Shown in pieces: positions 9,818 through 20,809 of a DNA stretch of 64,000 nt. The notes under the pieces were generated by a model. That model was not told where the DNA came from, did no database searches, and was given only the letters and a program-made list of their open reading frames with translations. The DNA is taken from contig NZ_JAMOHY010000004.1 of assembly GCF_024448695.1 (NCBI RefSeq), forward strand, positions 1-64,000, written 5' to 3'. Origin of the DNA: Stutzerimonas stutzeri. Lineage in GTDB: Bacteria; Pseudomonadota; Gammaproteobacteria; Pseudomonadales; Pseudomonadaceae. Numbering within the stretch: position 1 is the first letter of the stretch; each line of letters starts with the position of its first letter. A program made the translations under genes and the position numbers.

Positions 9818-10888
9818 ATGCGTATTCTCGTTACCGGCGGAGCCGGTTTTATCGGTTCGGCGCTGATCCGCCATCTTATTCGCGACACCGGGCATCACGT
9901 GCTCAATCTCGACAAGCTGACCTATGCCGGCAACCTCGAATCGCTGACAGAGGTGGACAGTAGCGATCGCTACCGCTTCCTGCAGGCCGACATCGCCGAC
10001 CGCGACCGCGTGGCCGAAGCACTGCTGGAATTCCAGCCGGACGCCATCATGCATCTGGCCGCCGAGTCCCACGTTGATCGCTCCATCGACGGCCCGGCGG
10101 AATTCATCCAGACCAACATCGTCGGCACCTACCAGCTGCTCGAAGCCGCCCGCGCCTACTGGCAGAGCCTGCCGACTGAACGACGCGACGCATTCCGCTT
10201 CCACCACATCTCGACCGATGAGGTGTACGGCGACCTGCACGGCGTCGACGACCTGTTCACCGAAACCACGCCGTACGCGCCCAGCTCGCCCTACTCGGCC
10301 AGCAAGGCCTCCTCGGACCACCTGGTTCGTGCCTGGCAGCGTACTTACGGGCTGCCGGTGCTGATCACCAACTGCTCGAACAACTACGGCCCGTATCACT
10401 TCCCCGAGAAGCTGATCCCGCTGGTGATCCTCAACGCCCTCGATGGCAAGCCGCTGCCGGTGTATGGCGATGGCTCGCAGATTCGCGACTGGCTGTTCGT
10501 CGAAGACCATGCCCGTGCGTTGTTCAAGGTGGTCAGCGAAGGCAAGGTCGGCGAGACCTACAACATCGGCGGGCACAACGAGCAGAAGAACATCGAAGTG
10601 GTGCGCGGCATCTGCGCGCTGCTGGAAGAACTGGCGCCGGGCAAGCCTGCCGGGCTTGCGCGCTATGAAGACCTGATCACCTTCGTCAAGGATCGCCCGG
10701 GCCACGACCTGCGCTATGCCATCGATGCCAGCAAGATCGAGCGTGAACTGGGCTGGGTACCGGAAGAGACCTTCCAGACCGGCCTGCGCAAGACCGTGCA
10801 GTGGTATCTGAACAACCTCGAATGGTGCCGTCGCGTCCAAGACGGCAGCTATCAACGTGAGCGCCTTGGCGCGCTGGAGAACGCATGA
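9818..10888 (+). CDS. rmlB: dTDP-glucose 4,6-dehydratase
   Basis: Second step of dTDP-L-rhamnose synthesis: dTDP-glucose to dTDP-4-keto-6-deoxyglucose, NAD-dependent, cytoplasmic. The N-terminal Rossmann motif is GGAGFIGS. The catalytic TDE of the family is seen in ISTDEVYGD, and the SDR Tyr-Lys pair in YSASK. The [17 protein letters not shown] block is family-specific. 356 aa is the usual length. AAGGAAG lies upstream of ATG 9818. First gene of a four-gene operon in which each gene overlaps the next by four bases. Confidence 0.96.
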   Translation: MRILVTGGAGFIGSALIRHLIRDTGHHVLNLDKLTYAGNLESLTEVDSSDRYRFLQADIADRDRVAEALLEFQPDAIMHLAAESHVDRSIDGPAEFIQTNIVGTYQLLEAARAYWQSLPTERRDAFRFHHISTDEVYGDLHGVDDLFTETTPYAPSSPYSASKASSDHLVRAWQRTYGLPVLITNCSNNYGPYHFPEKLIPLVILNALDGKPLPVYGDGSQIRDWLFVEDHARALFKVVSEGKVGETYNIGGHNEQKNIEVVRGICALLEELAPGKPAGLARYEDLITFVKDRPGHDLRYAIDASKIERELGWVPEETFQTGLRKTVQWYLNNLEWCRRVQDGSYQRERLGALENA

Positions 10889-11757
10889 AAGGAATCATCC
10901 TCGCCGGAGGCTCCGGCACTCGTCTGCACCCCATCACCCTTGGCGTATCCAAGCAGCTGCTGCCGATCTACGACAAGCCGATGGCCTATTACCCGATTTC
11001 GGTACTGATGCTCGCTGGCATCCGCGACATCCTGCTGATTTCCACCCCACAGGATCTGCCGCAGTACAAGAACCTGCTGGGCGATGGCAGCCAGCTCGGC
11101 GTCAACTTCAGCTATGCCGAGCAGCCTTCGCCGGATGGCCTGGCGCAGGCGTTTCTGATCGGTGAAGCGTTCATCGGTGATGACTCGGTGTGCCTGATCC
11201 TCGGCGACAACATCTTCCACGGCCAGCACTTCACCGAGATGCTGCAGCGTGCCTCGGCACAGAAGAGCGGCGCGACGGTATTCGGCTACTGGGTCAAGGA
11301 CCCCGAGCGCTTCGGCGTGATTGACTTCGACGAGACCGGCAAGGCGCTGTCCATCGAGGAAAAACCGAAGAAGCCCAAGTCCAGCTATGCGGTAACGGGG
11401 CTGTATTTCTACGACAACGATGTGATCGAGATCGCCAAGTCGATCAAGCCATCGCCACGCGGCGAACTGGAAATCACCGACGTCAACATGGCCTACCTCA
11501 AGCGTGGCGACCTTAATGTCGAGCGCTTCGGTCGCGGCTTCGCCTGGCTCGACACCGGCACCCACGACAGCTTGCTGGAAGCCTCGCAGTACGTGCAGAC
11601 CATCGAACATCGTCAGGGCCTGAAAGTCGCCTGCCTGGAAGAAATCGCCTACCAGAACAAATGGATCGATCGCGAGCAGCTGCTGCGCCGCGCCGACGCG
11701 CTGGGCAAGACCGGCTACGGCCAGTACCTGTTCAAACTGGCAGGCGAGGACGCATGA
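10885..11757 (+). CDS. rmlA: glucose-1-phosphate thymidylyltransferase
   Basis: First step of the rhamnose pathway: glucose-1-phosphate plus dTTP gives dTDP-glucose and pyrophosphate. The nucleotidyltransferase motif GGSGTRLHP is at residues ~8-16, followed by [15 protein letters not shown]; the metal-binding Asp is in [10 protein letters not shown]. 290 aa matches RmlA. ATG overlaps the rmlB stop (ATGA). The enzyme is normally feedback-inhibited by dTDP-rhamnose. Confidence 0.96.
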   Translation: MKGIILAGGSGTRLHPITLGVSKQLLPIYDKPMAYYPISVLMLAGIRDILLISTPQDLPQYKNLLGDGSQLGVNFSYAEQPSPDGLAQAFLIGEAFIGDDSVCLILGDNIFHGQHFTEMLQRASAQKSGATVFGYWVKDPERFGVIDFDETGKALSIEEKPKKPKSSYAVTGLYFYDNDVIEIAKSIKPSPRGELEITDVNMAYLKRGDLNVERFGRGFAWLDTGTHDSLLEASQYVQTIEHRQGLKVACLEEIAYQNKWIDREQLLRRADALGKTGYGQYLFKLAGEDA

Positions 11758-12299
11758 AGATCATCGAAACCGACATTCCCGACGTACTGATCATCGAGCC
11801 CAGAGTGTTCGGTGACGAGCGCGGCTTCTTCTACGAAAGCTTCAATGCAGCCGCTTTCGAAGCGGCGACGGGGCTCAGGCGAAACTTCGTTCAGGACAAC
11901 CACTCCAAATCCCAGCGCGGCGTGTTGCGCGGGCTGCATTACCAGATCCGGCAGCCGCAGGGGAAACTGGTGCGCGTCGTGGCCGGCGAGGTGTTCGATG
12001 TCGCCGTTGACCTGCGCAAGAGCTCACCGAGCTTCGGCCGCTGGGTCGGCACCCATCTGAGTGCGCAGAACCAGCGCCAGCTGTGGATTCCCGAAGGCTT
12101 TGCCCACGGTTTCGTGGTGCTCAGCGAAAGCGCCGAGTTTCTCTACAAGACCACCGACTACTACGCCCCGGAACACGAGCGCAGTCTGTTGTGGAATGAC
12201 CCGGAGGTGGGCATCGAATGGCCCATCGCCGAACCGCCGCAGCTGTCCGCCAAGGACAGCGCGGGTAAACGCCTGAGCGAGGTTGAACTCTTTCCATGA
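11754..12299 (+). CDS. rmlC: dTDP-4-dehydrorhamnose 3,5-epimerase
   Basis: Third pathway step: double epimerisation at C3 and C5 of the 4-keto sugar, by a small cupin. ATG at 11754 gives 181 aa, the family length; a longer in-frame reading from 11661 would run inside rmlA and lacks homology. Motifs: [13 protein letters not shown], the substrate-binding [18 protein letters not shown] block carrying the catalytic His, and [10 protein letters not shown]. Overlaps rmlA and rmlD by four bases each. Confidence 0.96.
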   Translation: MKIIETDIPDVLIIEPRVFGDERGFFYESFNAAAFEAATGLRRNFVQDNHSKSQRGVLRGLHYQIRQPQGKLVRVVAGEVFDVAVDLRKSSPSFGRWVGTHLSAQNQRQLWIPEGFAHGFVVLSESAEFLYKTTDYYAPEHERSLLWNDPEVGIEWPIAEPPQLSAKDSAGKRLSEVELFP

Positions 12300-13210
12300 A
12301 AATCCTGATCACCGGCAACAAGGGGCAACTGTCGCAAGAGCTGCAGCTGGCGCTCGCCGGTGAAGGAAAGGTGCTCGCACTCGGTCATCAAACCCTGAAC
12401 CTGGCCGAACCGGAGCAGATTCGCCAGCAGGTTCGCTTGCTGCGTCCCGACCTGATCATCAACGCGGCGGCCTATACCGCGGTCGATCCCGCGCAGGACG
12501 ACCGGCAACAGGCTTTCGCCGTCAATGCCACAGGCCCCGGCGTGCTGGCCGAAGAAGCAGCACGCCTCGATATTCCGCTGATTCACTACTCCAGTGATTA
12601 CGTCTTTGACGGACGCAAGCCCGCGCCTTACCAGGAGCATGACCAGGCGGCGCCGCTGAGTGTCTATGGCGAAAGCAAGCTGGCCGGCGAACAGGCAATC
12701 CAGGCCGTTGCAGGCGAGCATCTGATCCTGCGCACCAGCTGGGTCTATTCGTTGCACGGGCGCAACTTCCTGCTGACCATGCAACGCCTCATGCAGGAGC
12801 GTGACACGCTGTCGATCGTCGACGACGAAATCGGCGCACCGACCTGGGCCGGCACCATCGCCTCGGTTACCGCAGAGATCGTGCAGCAGTGGCGCACTGG
12901 CAAGGGCAACCTCAGCGGCCTGTATCATCTGTCCGCAACCGGTGAAACCTCCTGGTACGGCTTCGCCTGCAGCATTGCCGAACACCTGCAGCAACAGGGC
13001 CTGTTACGCGCCAGACTCGAGCCGATCGCCTCCAGGGACTATCCAACCGCTGCCCAACGCCCACTCAACTCACGCCTGGACTGCTCTCGGCTGCAGCACA
13101 ACTGGAATCTCCAGCTGCCCGACTGGGAAGCGGCGCTGGAGGATTGCCTGTCCACTCCGCGCTGCCCTCAGACTGCCGCACACGGCATGAAGGCCCCCCA
13201 GAACGCCTGA
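12296..13210 (+). CDS. rmlD: dTDP-4-dehydrorhamnose reductase
   Basis: Last step: NAD(P)H-dependent reduction giving dTDP-L-rhamnose for LPS core, O-antigen or rhamnolipid. N-terminal ITGNKGQLSQEL is the family version of the Rossmann motif; NAAAYTAVDPAQDD, the SSDYVFDG stretch and catalytic YGESK are present. 304 aa. It is the last gene here, giving the order B-A-C-D, whereas P. aeruginosa has B-D-A-C; the downstream neighbour dctB is the same in both. Confidence 0.95.
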   Translation: MKILITGNKGQLSQELQLALAGEGKVLALGHQTLNLAEPEQIRQQVRLLRPDLIINAAAYTAVDPAQDDRQQAFAVNATGPGVLAEEAARLDIPLIHYSSDYVFDGRKPAPYQEHDQAAPLSVYGESKLAGEQAIQAVAGEHLILRTSWVYSLHGRNFLLTMQRLMQERDTLSIVDDEIGAPTWAGTIASVTAEIVQQWRTGKGNLSGLYHLSATGETSWYGFACSIAEHLQQQGLLRARLEPIASRDYPTAAQRPLNSRLDCSRLQHNWNLQLPDWEAALEDCLSTPRCPQTAAHGMKAPQNA

Positions 13211-13307
13211 CGGTTCATCAGCACTCATGGCTTTGATGCAGCCCCTGCGGACGCCCCTGCAGACGCCCTGACTGTGCATAATGTGCGCGAATCCCAGGCG
13301 CATCCGC

Positions 13308-15107
13308 ATGACTCCACCCGAATCCCCCCGTCGTCCACGCTGGCGTAACCTGGCGCTGCTGGCGCTGCTGCTTGTGCCGCTACTCTGGCCGCTGCAACAG
13401 CTCGCCGAGCGTTACTACCGCAACGAACGGATCGAACAGAACCGCCAGACGCTGGACCTCTACGTCGCCAACCTGCTCGGCACCCTGCGTCAATACGAAG
13501 TGTTGCCACGCATTCTCGGTGACCTGCCGGACCTGCGCAGCCTGTTGCGCGACAGTTCGAGCCCCGCCGTGACCGACCAGGCCAATCGCCTGCTCAAGCG
13601 CCTGCGCAACCAGACCGGCGCTGACGTCATCTATCTGATGGATACCGATGGGCTGACCCTGGCAGCCTCGAATTGGGATGCCGAAGACAGCTTCATTGGC
13701 CGCAACTTCGCCTTCCGCCCCTATTTCCGGCAGGCAATGGAAGGCCAGCTCGGGCGCTTTTACGGGCTGGGCAACACTTCTGGCAAGCGCGGCTACTATT
13801 TCGGTGCGGCGGTAGAAGACGATCAGGGCATCCTCGGTGTACTGGTGGTCAAGGTCGATCTGGACCACACCGAAACGCTCTGGGGCAACACCCCCGAACA
13901 ACTGCTGGTTACCGACAGTTTCGGCGTGGTGATCCTCACCTCCCGCCCCGACTGGCGCTTCCGCGCCAGCCGTGCCCTGGATATCGAGGAGCGCGAACAG
14001 ATCGCCTTCGACCAGCCTTACCCAACGATCACACCGCAGAACCTCACGCTGGATATCGAACGCTGGCTGATCCAGAGCCGCGAGCTGAAGGAAACCGGCT
14101 GGACGGTACGCATCCTCGCGCCCATCACCCTGCTCGAACGGCCCGTACGCACCGTGGTAGCCATTGGCGGCGCTACCCTCGCTGCGCTGTTGCTGCTGGT
14201 CGGCCTGTGGATGCAGCGACGGCGGCATTATCTGGAGCGCATCGCACTGGATGCCAGGGCGCGTCAGCAATTGGAGCGGCGCGTGCAGGAGCGCACCCAG
14301 GATCTGGAGGCGCTCAACAGCCGCCTCAGGCAAGAGGTTCTGGAGCGCGAGCAGGCTCAGCAGGAACTGGTTCGCGCACAGGACGAACTGCTACAGGCCG
14401 GCAAGCTTTCGGCGCTGGGCACCATGAGCGCCAGCATCAGCCACGAGCTCAACCAGCCGCTCGGCGCCATCCGCAGCTATGCCGACAATGCGCGTGTGCT
14501 GCTCGACCAGCAGCGCAACGACGAGGCGCGCGACAACCTCAAACTGATCAGCGAACTCACCGCACGGATGGCCTCGATCATCGCCCACCTGCGTGCCTTC
14601 GCCCGGCGTGATCGGCATGCGCCCGAGCGGGTGGCGCTGCAGCCGGCGCTGGACGATGCCCTGGCACTGCAGGCCAAACGCAGGCAGGCGATGGGCGTCG
14701 AGCTGATTCGCGATGTTCCCGAGGCGACTCTCTGGGTCCAGGCCGGCGAGACCCGGCTGCGTCAGATACTCTCCAACCTGCTGGCCAACTCCCTCGATGC
14801 CCTCAACGAGCGACCACCGGGGCGACGCATCTGGCTGCGTGCCGAGCGCAAGGATGACGGTGTACTGCTGACCCTGCGTGACAACGGCCCCGGCTTCAGC
14901 GCCGAGGCTCTGCAACGCGCCCGCGAGCCCTTTTTCACCACCAAGACCAGCACTCAGGGTCTGGGCCTCGGCCTGGCCATTTGCGATACCCTTGCGCGCG
15001 CCCTGGATGGCGAGTTGAGCATGGCCAACCATCCTGAAGGCGGTGCCCAGATCTGCCTCTACCTGCGCAGCGCCGATCCGGGCGTGACCTTTCCGAGCGA
15101 GGACTGA
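13308..15107 (+). CDS. dctB: C4-dicarboxylate-sensing histidine kinase
   Basis: Membrane sensor kinase for succinate, fumarate and malate. One helix near the N-terminus (~12-30), a periplasmic double-Cache sensor (~35-280, with RPYFRQAMEGQLGRFYGLGNTSGKRGYYF), a second helix (~283-305), a coiled coil (~315-370), then HisKA with SISHELNQPLGAIRSYADNA and a HATPase with NLLANSLDA and GLGLGLAICDTLA. Two starts fit: ATG 13281 and ATG 13308. I prefer 13308, because 13281 falls inside a CATAAT that could be a -10 element and the proline/arginine-rich start then leads straight into the helix. dctD follows after six bases. Confidence 0.93.
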   Translation: MTPPESPRRPRWRNLALLALLLVPLLWPLQQLAERYYRNERIEQNRQTLDLYVANLLGTLRQYEVLPRILGDLPDLRSLLRDSSSPAVTDQANRLLKRLRNQTGADVIYLMDTDGLTLAASNWDAEDSFIGRNFAFRPYFRQAMEGQLGRFYGLGNTSGKRGYYFGAAVEDDQGILGVLVVKVDLDHTETLWGNTPEQLLVTDSFGVVILTSRPDWRFRASRALDIEEREQIAFDQPYPTITPQNLTLDIERWLIQSRELKETGWTVRILAPITLLERPVRTVVAIGGATLAALLLLVGLWMQRRRHYLERIALDARARQQLERRVQERTQDLEALNSRLRQEVLEREQAQQELVRAQDELLQAGKLSALGTMSASISHELNQPLGAIRSYADNARVLLDQQRNDEARDNLKLISELTARMASIIAHLRAFARRDRHAPERVALQPALDDALALQAKRRQAMGVELIRDVPEATLWVQAGETRLRQILSNLLANSLDALNERPPGRRIWLRAERKDDGVLLTLRDNGPGFSAEALQRAREPFFTTKTSTQGLGLGLAICDTLARALDGELSMANHPEGGAQICLYLRSADPGVTFPSED

Positions 15108-15113
15108 ACCCCC

Positions 15114-16499
15114 ATGAGCCAGATCGATTCCCGCACCCAGGTGCTGCTGGTCGATGACGACCCCTATCTGCGCAAGGCGCTGAGCCAGACGCTCGACCTG
15201 GCCGGGCTGCGCGTGGTCGATCTGGACGATGCACGCAGCCTGACGGCAAGGCTACCGGCGGACTGGCCGGGCGTGGTGGTCAGCGATATCCGCATGCCGG
15301 GGATTGATGGCCTGCAGCTGTTGCAACAACTGCAGAGCCACGACGCGGAGTTGCCGGTGCTGCTGATCACCGGCCACGGCGATATCCAGCTGGCCGTGCA
15401 GGCCATGCGTGCCGGCGCCTATGACTTTCTGGAAAAACCCTTCCCCAGCGAAGCGCTGCTTGACAGCGTGCGCCGCGCCCTCGCTCTGCGCCAGTTGGTG
15501 CTGGACAACCGCAGCCTGCGCCTGGCCCTGGCCGATCGTCAGCAGTTGTCGGCGCGCCTGCTCGGCCAGTCACCCGCCATGCAGCGGTTGCGCGAACAGA
15601 TTGGCGCGCTGGCCGGCACCCAGGCCGACGTGCTGATACTCGGTGAAACCGGTGCAGGCAAGGAGGTTGTCGCCCGCGCGCTGCACGATCTGTCCAGCCG
15701 CCGCAACGGCCCCTTCGTCGCCATCAATGCCGGCGCGCTGGCCGAGTCGGTGGTCGAAAGCGAGCTGTTCGGCCACGAGGCCGGAGCCTTCACCGGCGCG
15801 CAAAAGCGCCGCATCGGCAAGTTCGAGTTCGCCAACGGCGGCACGCTGTTCCTCGACGAGATCGAGAGCATGAGCCTGGACGTGCAGGTCAAACTGCTGC
15901 GCATGCTGCAGGAACGGGTGGTCGAGCGACTGGGCGGCAACCAGACCATCAGCCTGGATATCCGCGTGATCGCCGCCACCAAGGAGGATTTGCGCCTGGC
16001 TTCCGATCAGGGCCGCTTCCGCGCCGACCTTTATTACCGATTGAATGTCGCGCCGTTGCGCATTCCACCCCTGCGCGAACGCAGCGAGGATCTCCTGCTG
16101 CTGTTCCGGCACTTCGGCGAAACCGCCGCCGAGCGCCACGGGTTGCCCATTCGCGAGCTGCGCCCACAGCAGCGTGCGCAGTTGCTGCGTCATTCCTGGC
16201 CAGGCAACGTGCGTGAGCTACAGAACACCGCCGAGCGTTTCGCGCTGGGGCTTGAACTGGGGCTGGATGAGCCGGGCCAGCTCACCGAAGCAGTGCCGAC
16301 CATCGGCCTTGCCCTTGGCGAACAGGTCGATGCCTTCGAGCGCGCCCTGATCGCGGCAGAACTGGCGCGCCTGCACAGCTCGCTGCGCAGCGTCGCCGAG
16401 GCGCTTGGCCTGCCACGCAAGACCCTGCACGACAAACTGCGCAAACACGGTCTGAGCTTTGCCGATACTGGCGGAAGCTCGCCGGAAGAGGCGGATTAA
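15114..16499 (+). CDS. dctD: sigma-54-dependent C4-dicarboxylate response regulator
   Basis: NtrC-type activator of dicarboxylate transport genes. Receiver (~10-125) with VDDDP acidic pocket, phospho-Asp in VSDIRMPG and Lys in EKPFPSE. AAA+ domain (~145-375): Walker A GETGAGKE, the sigma-54 contact loop GAFTGA, Walker B TLFLDEIE. C-terminal Fis-type helix-turn-helix (~430-455, SVAEALGLPRKTLHDKLRKHGL). 461 aa. All elements needed for phosphorylation, sigma-54 contact and DNA binding are present. The likely target is the sigma-54 promoter before dctP. Confidence 0.95.
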   Translation: MSQIDSRTQVLLVDDDPYLRKALSQTLDLAGLRVVDLDDARSLTARLPADWPGVVVSDIRMPGIDGLQLLQQLQSHDAELPVLLITGHGDIQLAVQAMRAGAYDFLEKPFPSEALLDSVRRALALRQLVLDNRSLRLALADRQQLSARLLGQSPAMQRLREQIGALAGTQADVLILGETGAGKEVVARALHDLSSRRNGPFVAINAGALAESVVESELFGHEAGAFTGAQKRRIGKFEFANGGTLFLDEIESMSLDVQVKLLRMLQERVVERLGGNQTISLDIRVIAATKEDLRLASDQGRFRADLYYRLNVAPLRIPPLRERSEDLLLLFRHFGETAAERHGLPIRELRPQQRAQLLRHSWPGNVRELQNTAERFALGLELGLDEPGQLTEAVPTIGLALGEQVDAFERALIAAELARLHSSLRSVAEALGLPRKTLHDKLRKHGLSFADTGGSSPEEAD

Positions 16500-16616
16500 T
16501 TGGCGGATTCCCGCCGCGCGATACGCAAAAATTTCTTTCCAGCGCAAAAGAGCCTCTTCCCCCGCCCTTCACAGAGACGTGAGGCGTGTACGGCAGCGGT
16601 GTCGTTATTCGACTAA

Positions 16617-17870
<1,254 letters not shown>

Positions 17871-17878
17871 GCCTTACA

Positions 17879-17905
17879 GGGAGGGCAGGTAACACCTGCC
17901 TTCCC
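17879..17905 (+). terminator. Stem-loop between dctP and dctQ
   Basis: GGGAGGGCAGGT and ACCTGCCTTCCC pair as a 12-bp stem with one G-T pair and a three-base loop, eight bases after the dctP stop. There is no T tract, so full termination is unlikely. It more probably protects the dctP 3' end or attenuates read-through. The remaining ~225 bases before dctQ show no other clear signal. Confidence 0.55.
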
Positions 17906-18131
17906 CGCCTTTCGCACAGGCAACACCGACAGACCAGTGAAAAGCGGAGCACTCGCGAAGGCCAGACTCAATCCCGGTCAGCGCTGATGCAGCAAGCACC
18001 ATCAAACCGCTACACGGGTAATACAGGCGCTTTTTACTGCTCTGTCATACCGGTCGCCACGGCTGGTTACGGCGAACGCTCAAGTCGCTCACATCGGCAC
18101 ACACTGTCAATCCATACGGGAGATGTCATCC

Positions 18132-18761
18132 ATGAACGCCCTGCGGCGCGCCTGGGACCACTTCGAGGAAGGTTTTATTGCCTTCTTGCTGGCCGCCATG
18201 ACCCTGGTGACCTTCGTCTACGTGATCCTCAACAATCTCTATACGCTGTTCTACGATCTGGGCGACCGGTTCGAGGGCAGCGCCGACTTCTGGTTTGCCA
18301 TCGGCGACTTCATTATCGGACTGGCCCAGTCCATGACCTGGAGCACCGCGCTGACCAAGGCCCTGTTCGCCTGGCTGATCTTCACTGGCTTGTCCTATGG
18401 CGTGCGCACCGCCGGTCACATTGGCGTGGACGCCCTGGTCAAGCTTGCTCCGCGGCATATCCAGCGGGTCATTGGCATCATCGCCTGTCTCATCTGCCTG
18501 GGTTATTCCGGGCTACTGAGCGTCGCCAGCTTCGAGTGGATCCAGGCCCTGTTCGTCGCCAACATCGGCGCCGAGGATCTGGGTCATGTCGGCATCAAGC
18601 AATGGCATATCGGCATGATCGTGCCCATCGGCTTCGCCATGATGTTCATCCGTTTCGCTGAAATATTCGTGCGCATCCTGCGCGGCCAACAGACCGGCCT
18701 CGGGCTGGCTGACGAAGCCGCAGAAGCGGTCAAGCTGACCGAGCACGAGGAGCACAAGTAA
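18132..18761 (+). CDS. dctQ: TRAP transporter small permease
   Basis: Small inner-membrane subunit of the C4-dicarboxylate TRAP transporter, with four predicted helices (~18-40, ~68-90, ~108-130, ~148-170). The N-terminal WDHFEEGFIAFLLAAMTLVTFVYVI is typical of DctQ. Two ATGs are in frame (18123, 18132). GGGAGA at 18118-18123 runs into the first but lies eight bases before the second, so 18132 is preferred (209 aa). TAATG overlap with dctM. Confidence 0.92.
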   Translation: MNALRRAWDHFEEGFIAFLLAAMTLVTFVYVILNNLYTLFYDLGDRFEGSADFWFAIGDFIIGLAQSMTWSTALTKALFAWLIFTGLSYGVRTAGHIGVDALVKLAPRHIQRVIGIIACLICLGYSGLLSVASFEWIQALFVANIGAEDLGHVGIKQWHIGMIVPIGFAMMFIRFAEIFVRILRGQQTGLGLADEAAEAVKLTEHEEHK

Positions 18762-20041
18762 TGACCATTCTGTTCCTGTTCGTCGTCCTCTTCCTGCTGA
18801 TGTTCATCGGTGTGCCGATTGCCGTCTCTCTGGGCCTCGCCGGCTCGCTGACCATCATGATCTTCAGCGAAGACTCGGTGCGTTCGCTGGCGATCAAGCT
18901 GTTCGAGACCTCCGAGCACTACACGCTGCTGGCGATTCCGTTCTTCCTGCTGGCAGGCGCCTTCATGACCACCGGCGGCGTGGCCCGTCGTCTGATCGAC
19001 TTCGCCAACGCCTGCGTCGGCCACATCCGTGGCGGCCTGGCCATTGGCGCGGTACTGGCGTGCATGCTGTTTGCCGCACTGTCCGGCTCCTCACCCGCCA
19101 CCGTTGCCGCAGTAGGTTCAATTGCCATTGCCGGCATGGTGCGCTCCGGTTACCCGCAGGCGTTCGGTGCCGGCATCGTGTGTAACGCCGGCACCCTGGG
19201 CATCCTGATTCCACCCTCAGTGGTGATGGTGGTCTACGCCGCCGCTACCGAGCAATCAGTGGGCAAGCTGTTCATGGCCGGCGTTGTTCCGGGCATCCTG
19301 CTGGGCAGCGCTCTGATGCTGGCCATCTACATCATCGCGGTGAAGAAGAACCTCCCCGCTCTGCCGCGCGCCAGCGTCCGCGAGTGGCTCTCGGCAGCAC
19401 GCAAGGCCATGTGGGGTCTGCTGCTGATGGTGATCATCCTCGGCGGCATCTACTCGGGCATGTTCACGCCAACCGAAGCCGCTGCCGTGGCTGCCGTGTA
19501 CTCGGCTTTCATCGCGCTGTTCGTCTACAAGGACATGACCCTCCGTGAATGCCCGAAGGTGATCATGGAGTCAGGCAAGCTGAGCATCATGCTGATGTTC
19601 ATCATCGCCAACGCCATGCTCTTCGCCCACGTATTGACCACCGAGCAGATTCCGCAGGCGATCACCGCCTGGGTCATCGAGGCAGGCCTGCAGCCCTGGA
19701 TGTTCCTGCTGGTGGTGAACATCGTACTGCTGGTGGCCGGTGCCTTCATGGAGCCCTCGGCGATCATCCTGATCCTGGCGCCGATCCTCTTCCCCATCGC
19801 CGTACAGCTGGGCATCGACCCGATCCACCTGGGCATCATCATGGTGGTCAACATGGAGATCGGCCTGATAACGCCACCCGTTGGCCTGAACCTGTTCGTC
19901 GCCTCGGCAGTGACGGGCATGCCGGTCACTACCGTGGTCCGCGCAGTACTGCCGTGGCTGGCCCTGATGCTGAGCTTCCTGGTGGTCATCACCTACGTGC
20001 CGTCGATTTCCCTGGCACTGCCGAACTGGTTGGGCATGTAG
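18761..20041 (+). CDS. dctM: TRAP transporter large permease
   Basis: Main ion-coupled transport subunit that accepts substrate from DctP and drives uptake with a cation gradient. 426 aa with 11-12 predicted helices of the DctM/IT superfamily; hallmarks are ALSGSSPATVAAVGSIAI, CNAGTLGILIPPSVVMVVYA, and the C-terminal half-repeat EIGLITPPVGLNLFVAS. ATG overlaps the dctQ stop. Last gene of the operon, followed 28 bases later by a strong intrinsic terminator. Confidence 0.95.
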   Translation: MTILFLFVVLFLLMFIGVPIAVSLGLAGSLTIMIFSEDSVRSLAIKLFETSEHYTLLAIPFFLLAGAFMTTGGVARRLIDFANACVGHIRGGLAIGAVLACMLFAALSGSSPATVAAVGSIAIAGMVRSGYPQAFGAGIVCNAGTLGILIPPSVVMVVYAAATEQSVGKLFMAGVVPGILLGSALMLAIYIIAVKKNLPALPRASVREWLSAARKAMWGLLLMVIILGGIYSGMFTPTEAAAVAAVYSAFIALFVYKDMTLRECPKVIMESGKLSIMLMFIIANAMLFAHVLTTEQIPQAITAWVIEAGLQPWMFLLVVNIVLLVAGAFMEPSAIILILAPILFPIAVQLGIDPIHLGIIMVVNMEIGLITPPVGLNLFVASAVTGMPVTTVVRAVLPWLALMLSFLVVITYVPSISLALPNWLGM

Positions 20042-20068
20042 CGACATACACCTACCCTCTTCCCTTTT

Positions 20069-20095
20069 GCCCGGCCCTTGCGCCGGGCTTTTTTT
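20069..20095 (+). terminator. Intrinsic terminator after dctPQM
   Basis: GCCCGGC-CCTTGC-GCCGGGC forms a perfect 7-bp GC stem with a six-base loop and is followed by seven T residues. It lies between the convergent dctM and 2OG-oxygenase genes. Confidence 0.92.
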
Positions 20096-20103
20096 CGCCC
20101 GGC

Positions 20104-20712
20104 TCAAAGGCCCAGGACATCCTCCGGGCGACGGCGGAACCAGCCGGTCAGGGACAGGCGCTCAGCTTCGGTGACCAGTACTTCATGGGGAAAGTCGCCG
20201 GACATGAACACCACCAGATTGCCGGCCAGCGGCGCGATATCCCGCGACGAATCATCGGCAAAGTGAATGCGCAGGGCGCCGCCATGCTCGGGCTGCCAGC
20301 CCGGGTTGAGATAGAGCACGGCGGTGACGCAGCGGCTGTCGTCATCGCGAAAGCGATCCAGATGGGTCTGGTAGAAGGCGCCGGGCGGATAGAAGGCGAA
20401 ATGGCACTCGAACTCCTCAAGGCCGAGGAAGAGTTCGCGGTTGAGCGTCTGGCGCAATTCATCCATCAGTTGAAGATAGGCATCGCACACTTCGGACTGC
20501 CCCGGCTCCAGCCACTGGATCTGGTCACCGCGAATGCCTTCGCGCACCGCCTGTGCCTCGCCACGACCGACCCCGGCTGGAGCCAGCGCGCCCTCGGCCT
20601 CGCGTCTGCGGCACTCGTCAGCCAACTTGTGGGTCACAGCATGGGAAAGAAAGGAACTCTGCAGCGACCAGCCACGCTCGGCCAGGTCATCGATGATGGT
20701 TGAGAACTGCAA
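20104..20712 (-). CDS. 2-oxoglutarate/Fe(II)-dependent oxygenase-like protein
   Basis: Probable non-haem iron dioxygenase (prolyl 4-hydroxylase-like fold); substrate unknown. The iron triad is visible: HLD in YQTHLDRF and a distal His in GDFPHEVL, followed by the 2-oxoglutarate-binding region with RLSLTGWFRRR. VLYLNPGWQPEHGGALRIH is the usual core strand pair. The start is read as TTG at 20712, with GGAG eight bases upstream, giving 202 aa; a longer reading to 20868 would cross into the divergent gene's start region. Family members hydroxylate protein or small-molecule substrates; nothing nearby points to one. Confidence 0.8.
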   Translation of the reverse strand: MQFSTIIDDLAERGWSLQSSFLSHAVTHKLADECRRREAEGALAPAGVGRGEAQAVREGIRGDQIQWLEPGQSEVCDAYLQLMDELRQTLNRELFLGLEEFECHFAFYPPGAFYQTHLDRFRDDDSRCVTAVLYLNPGWQPEHGGALRIHFADDSSRDIAPLAGNLVVFMSGDFPHEVLVTEAERLSLTGWFRRRPEDVLGL

Positions 20713-20809
20713 GAAAGTGACTCCGAAGGGATACCGAAAGAGTCTAGCAGCGCCTCGACAAGCATGCTTCGGGCGCCGAAAATAAACCGCCCGCCAGACA
20801 GGAGCTTCC

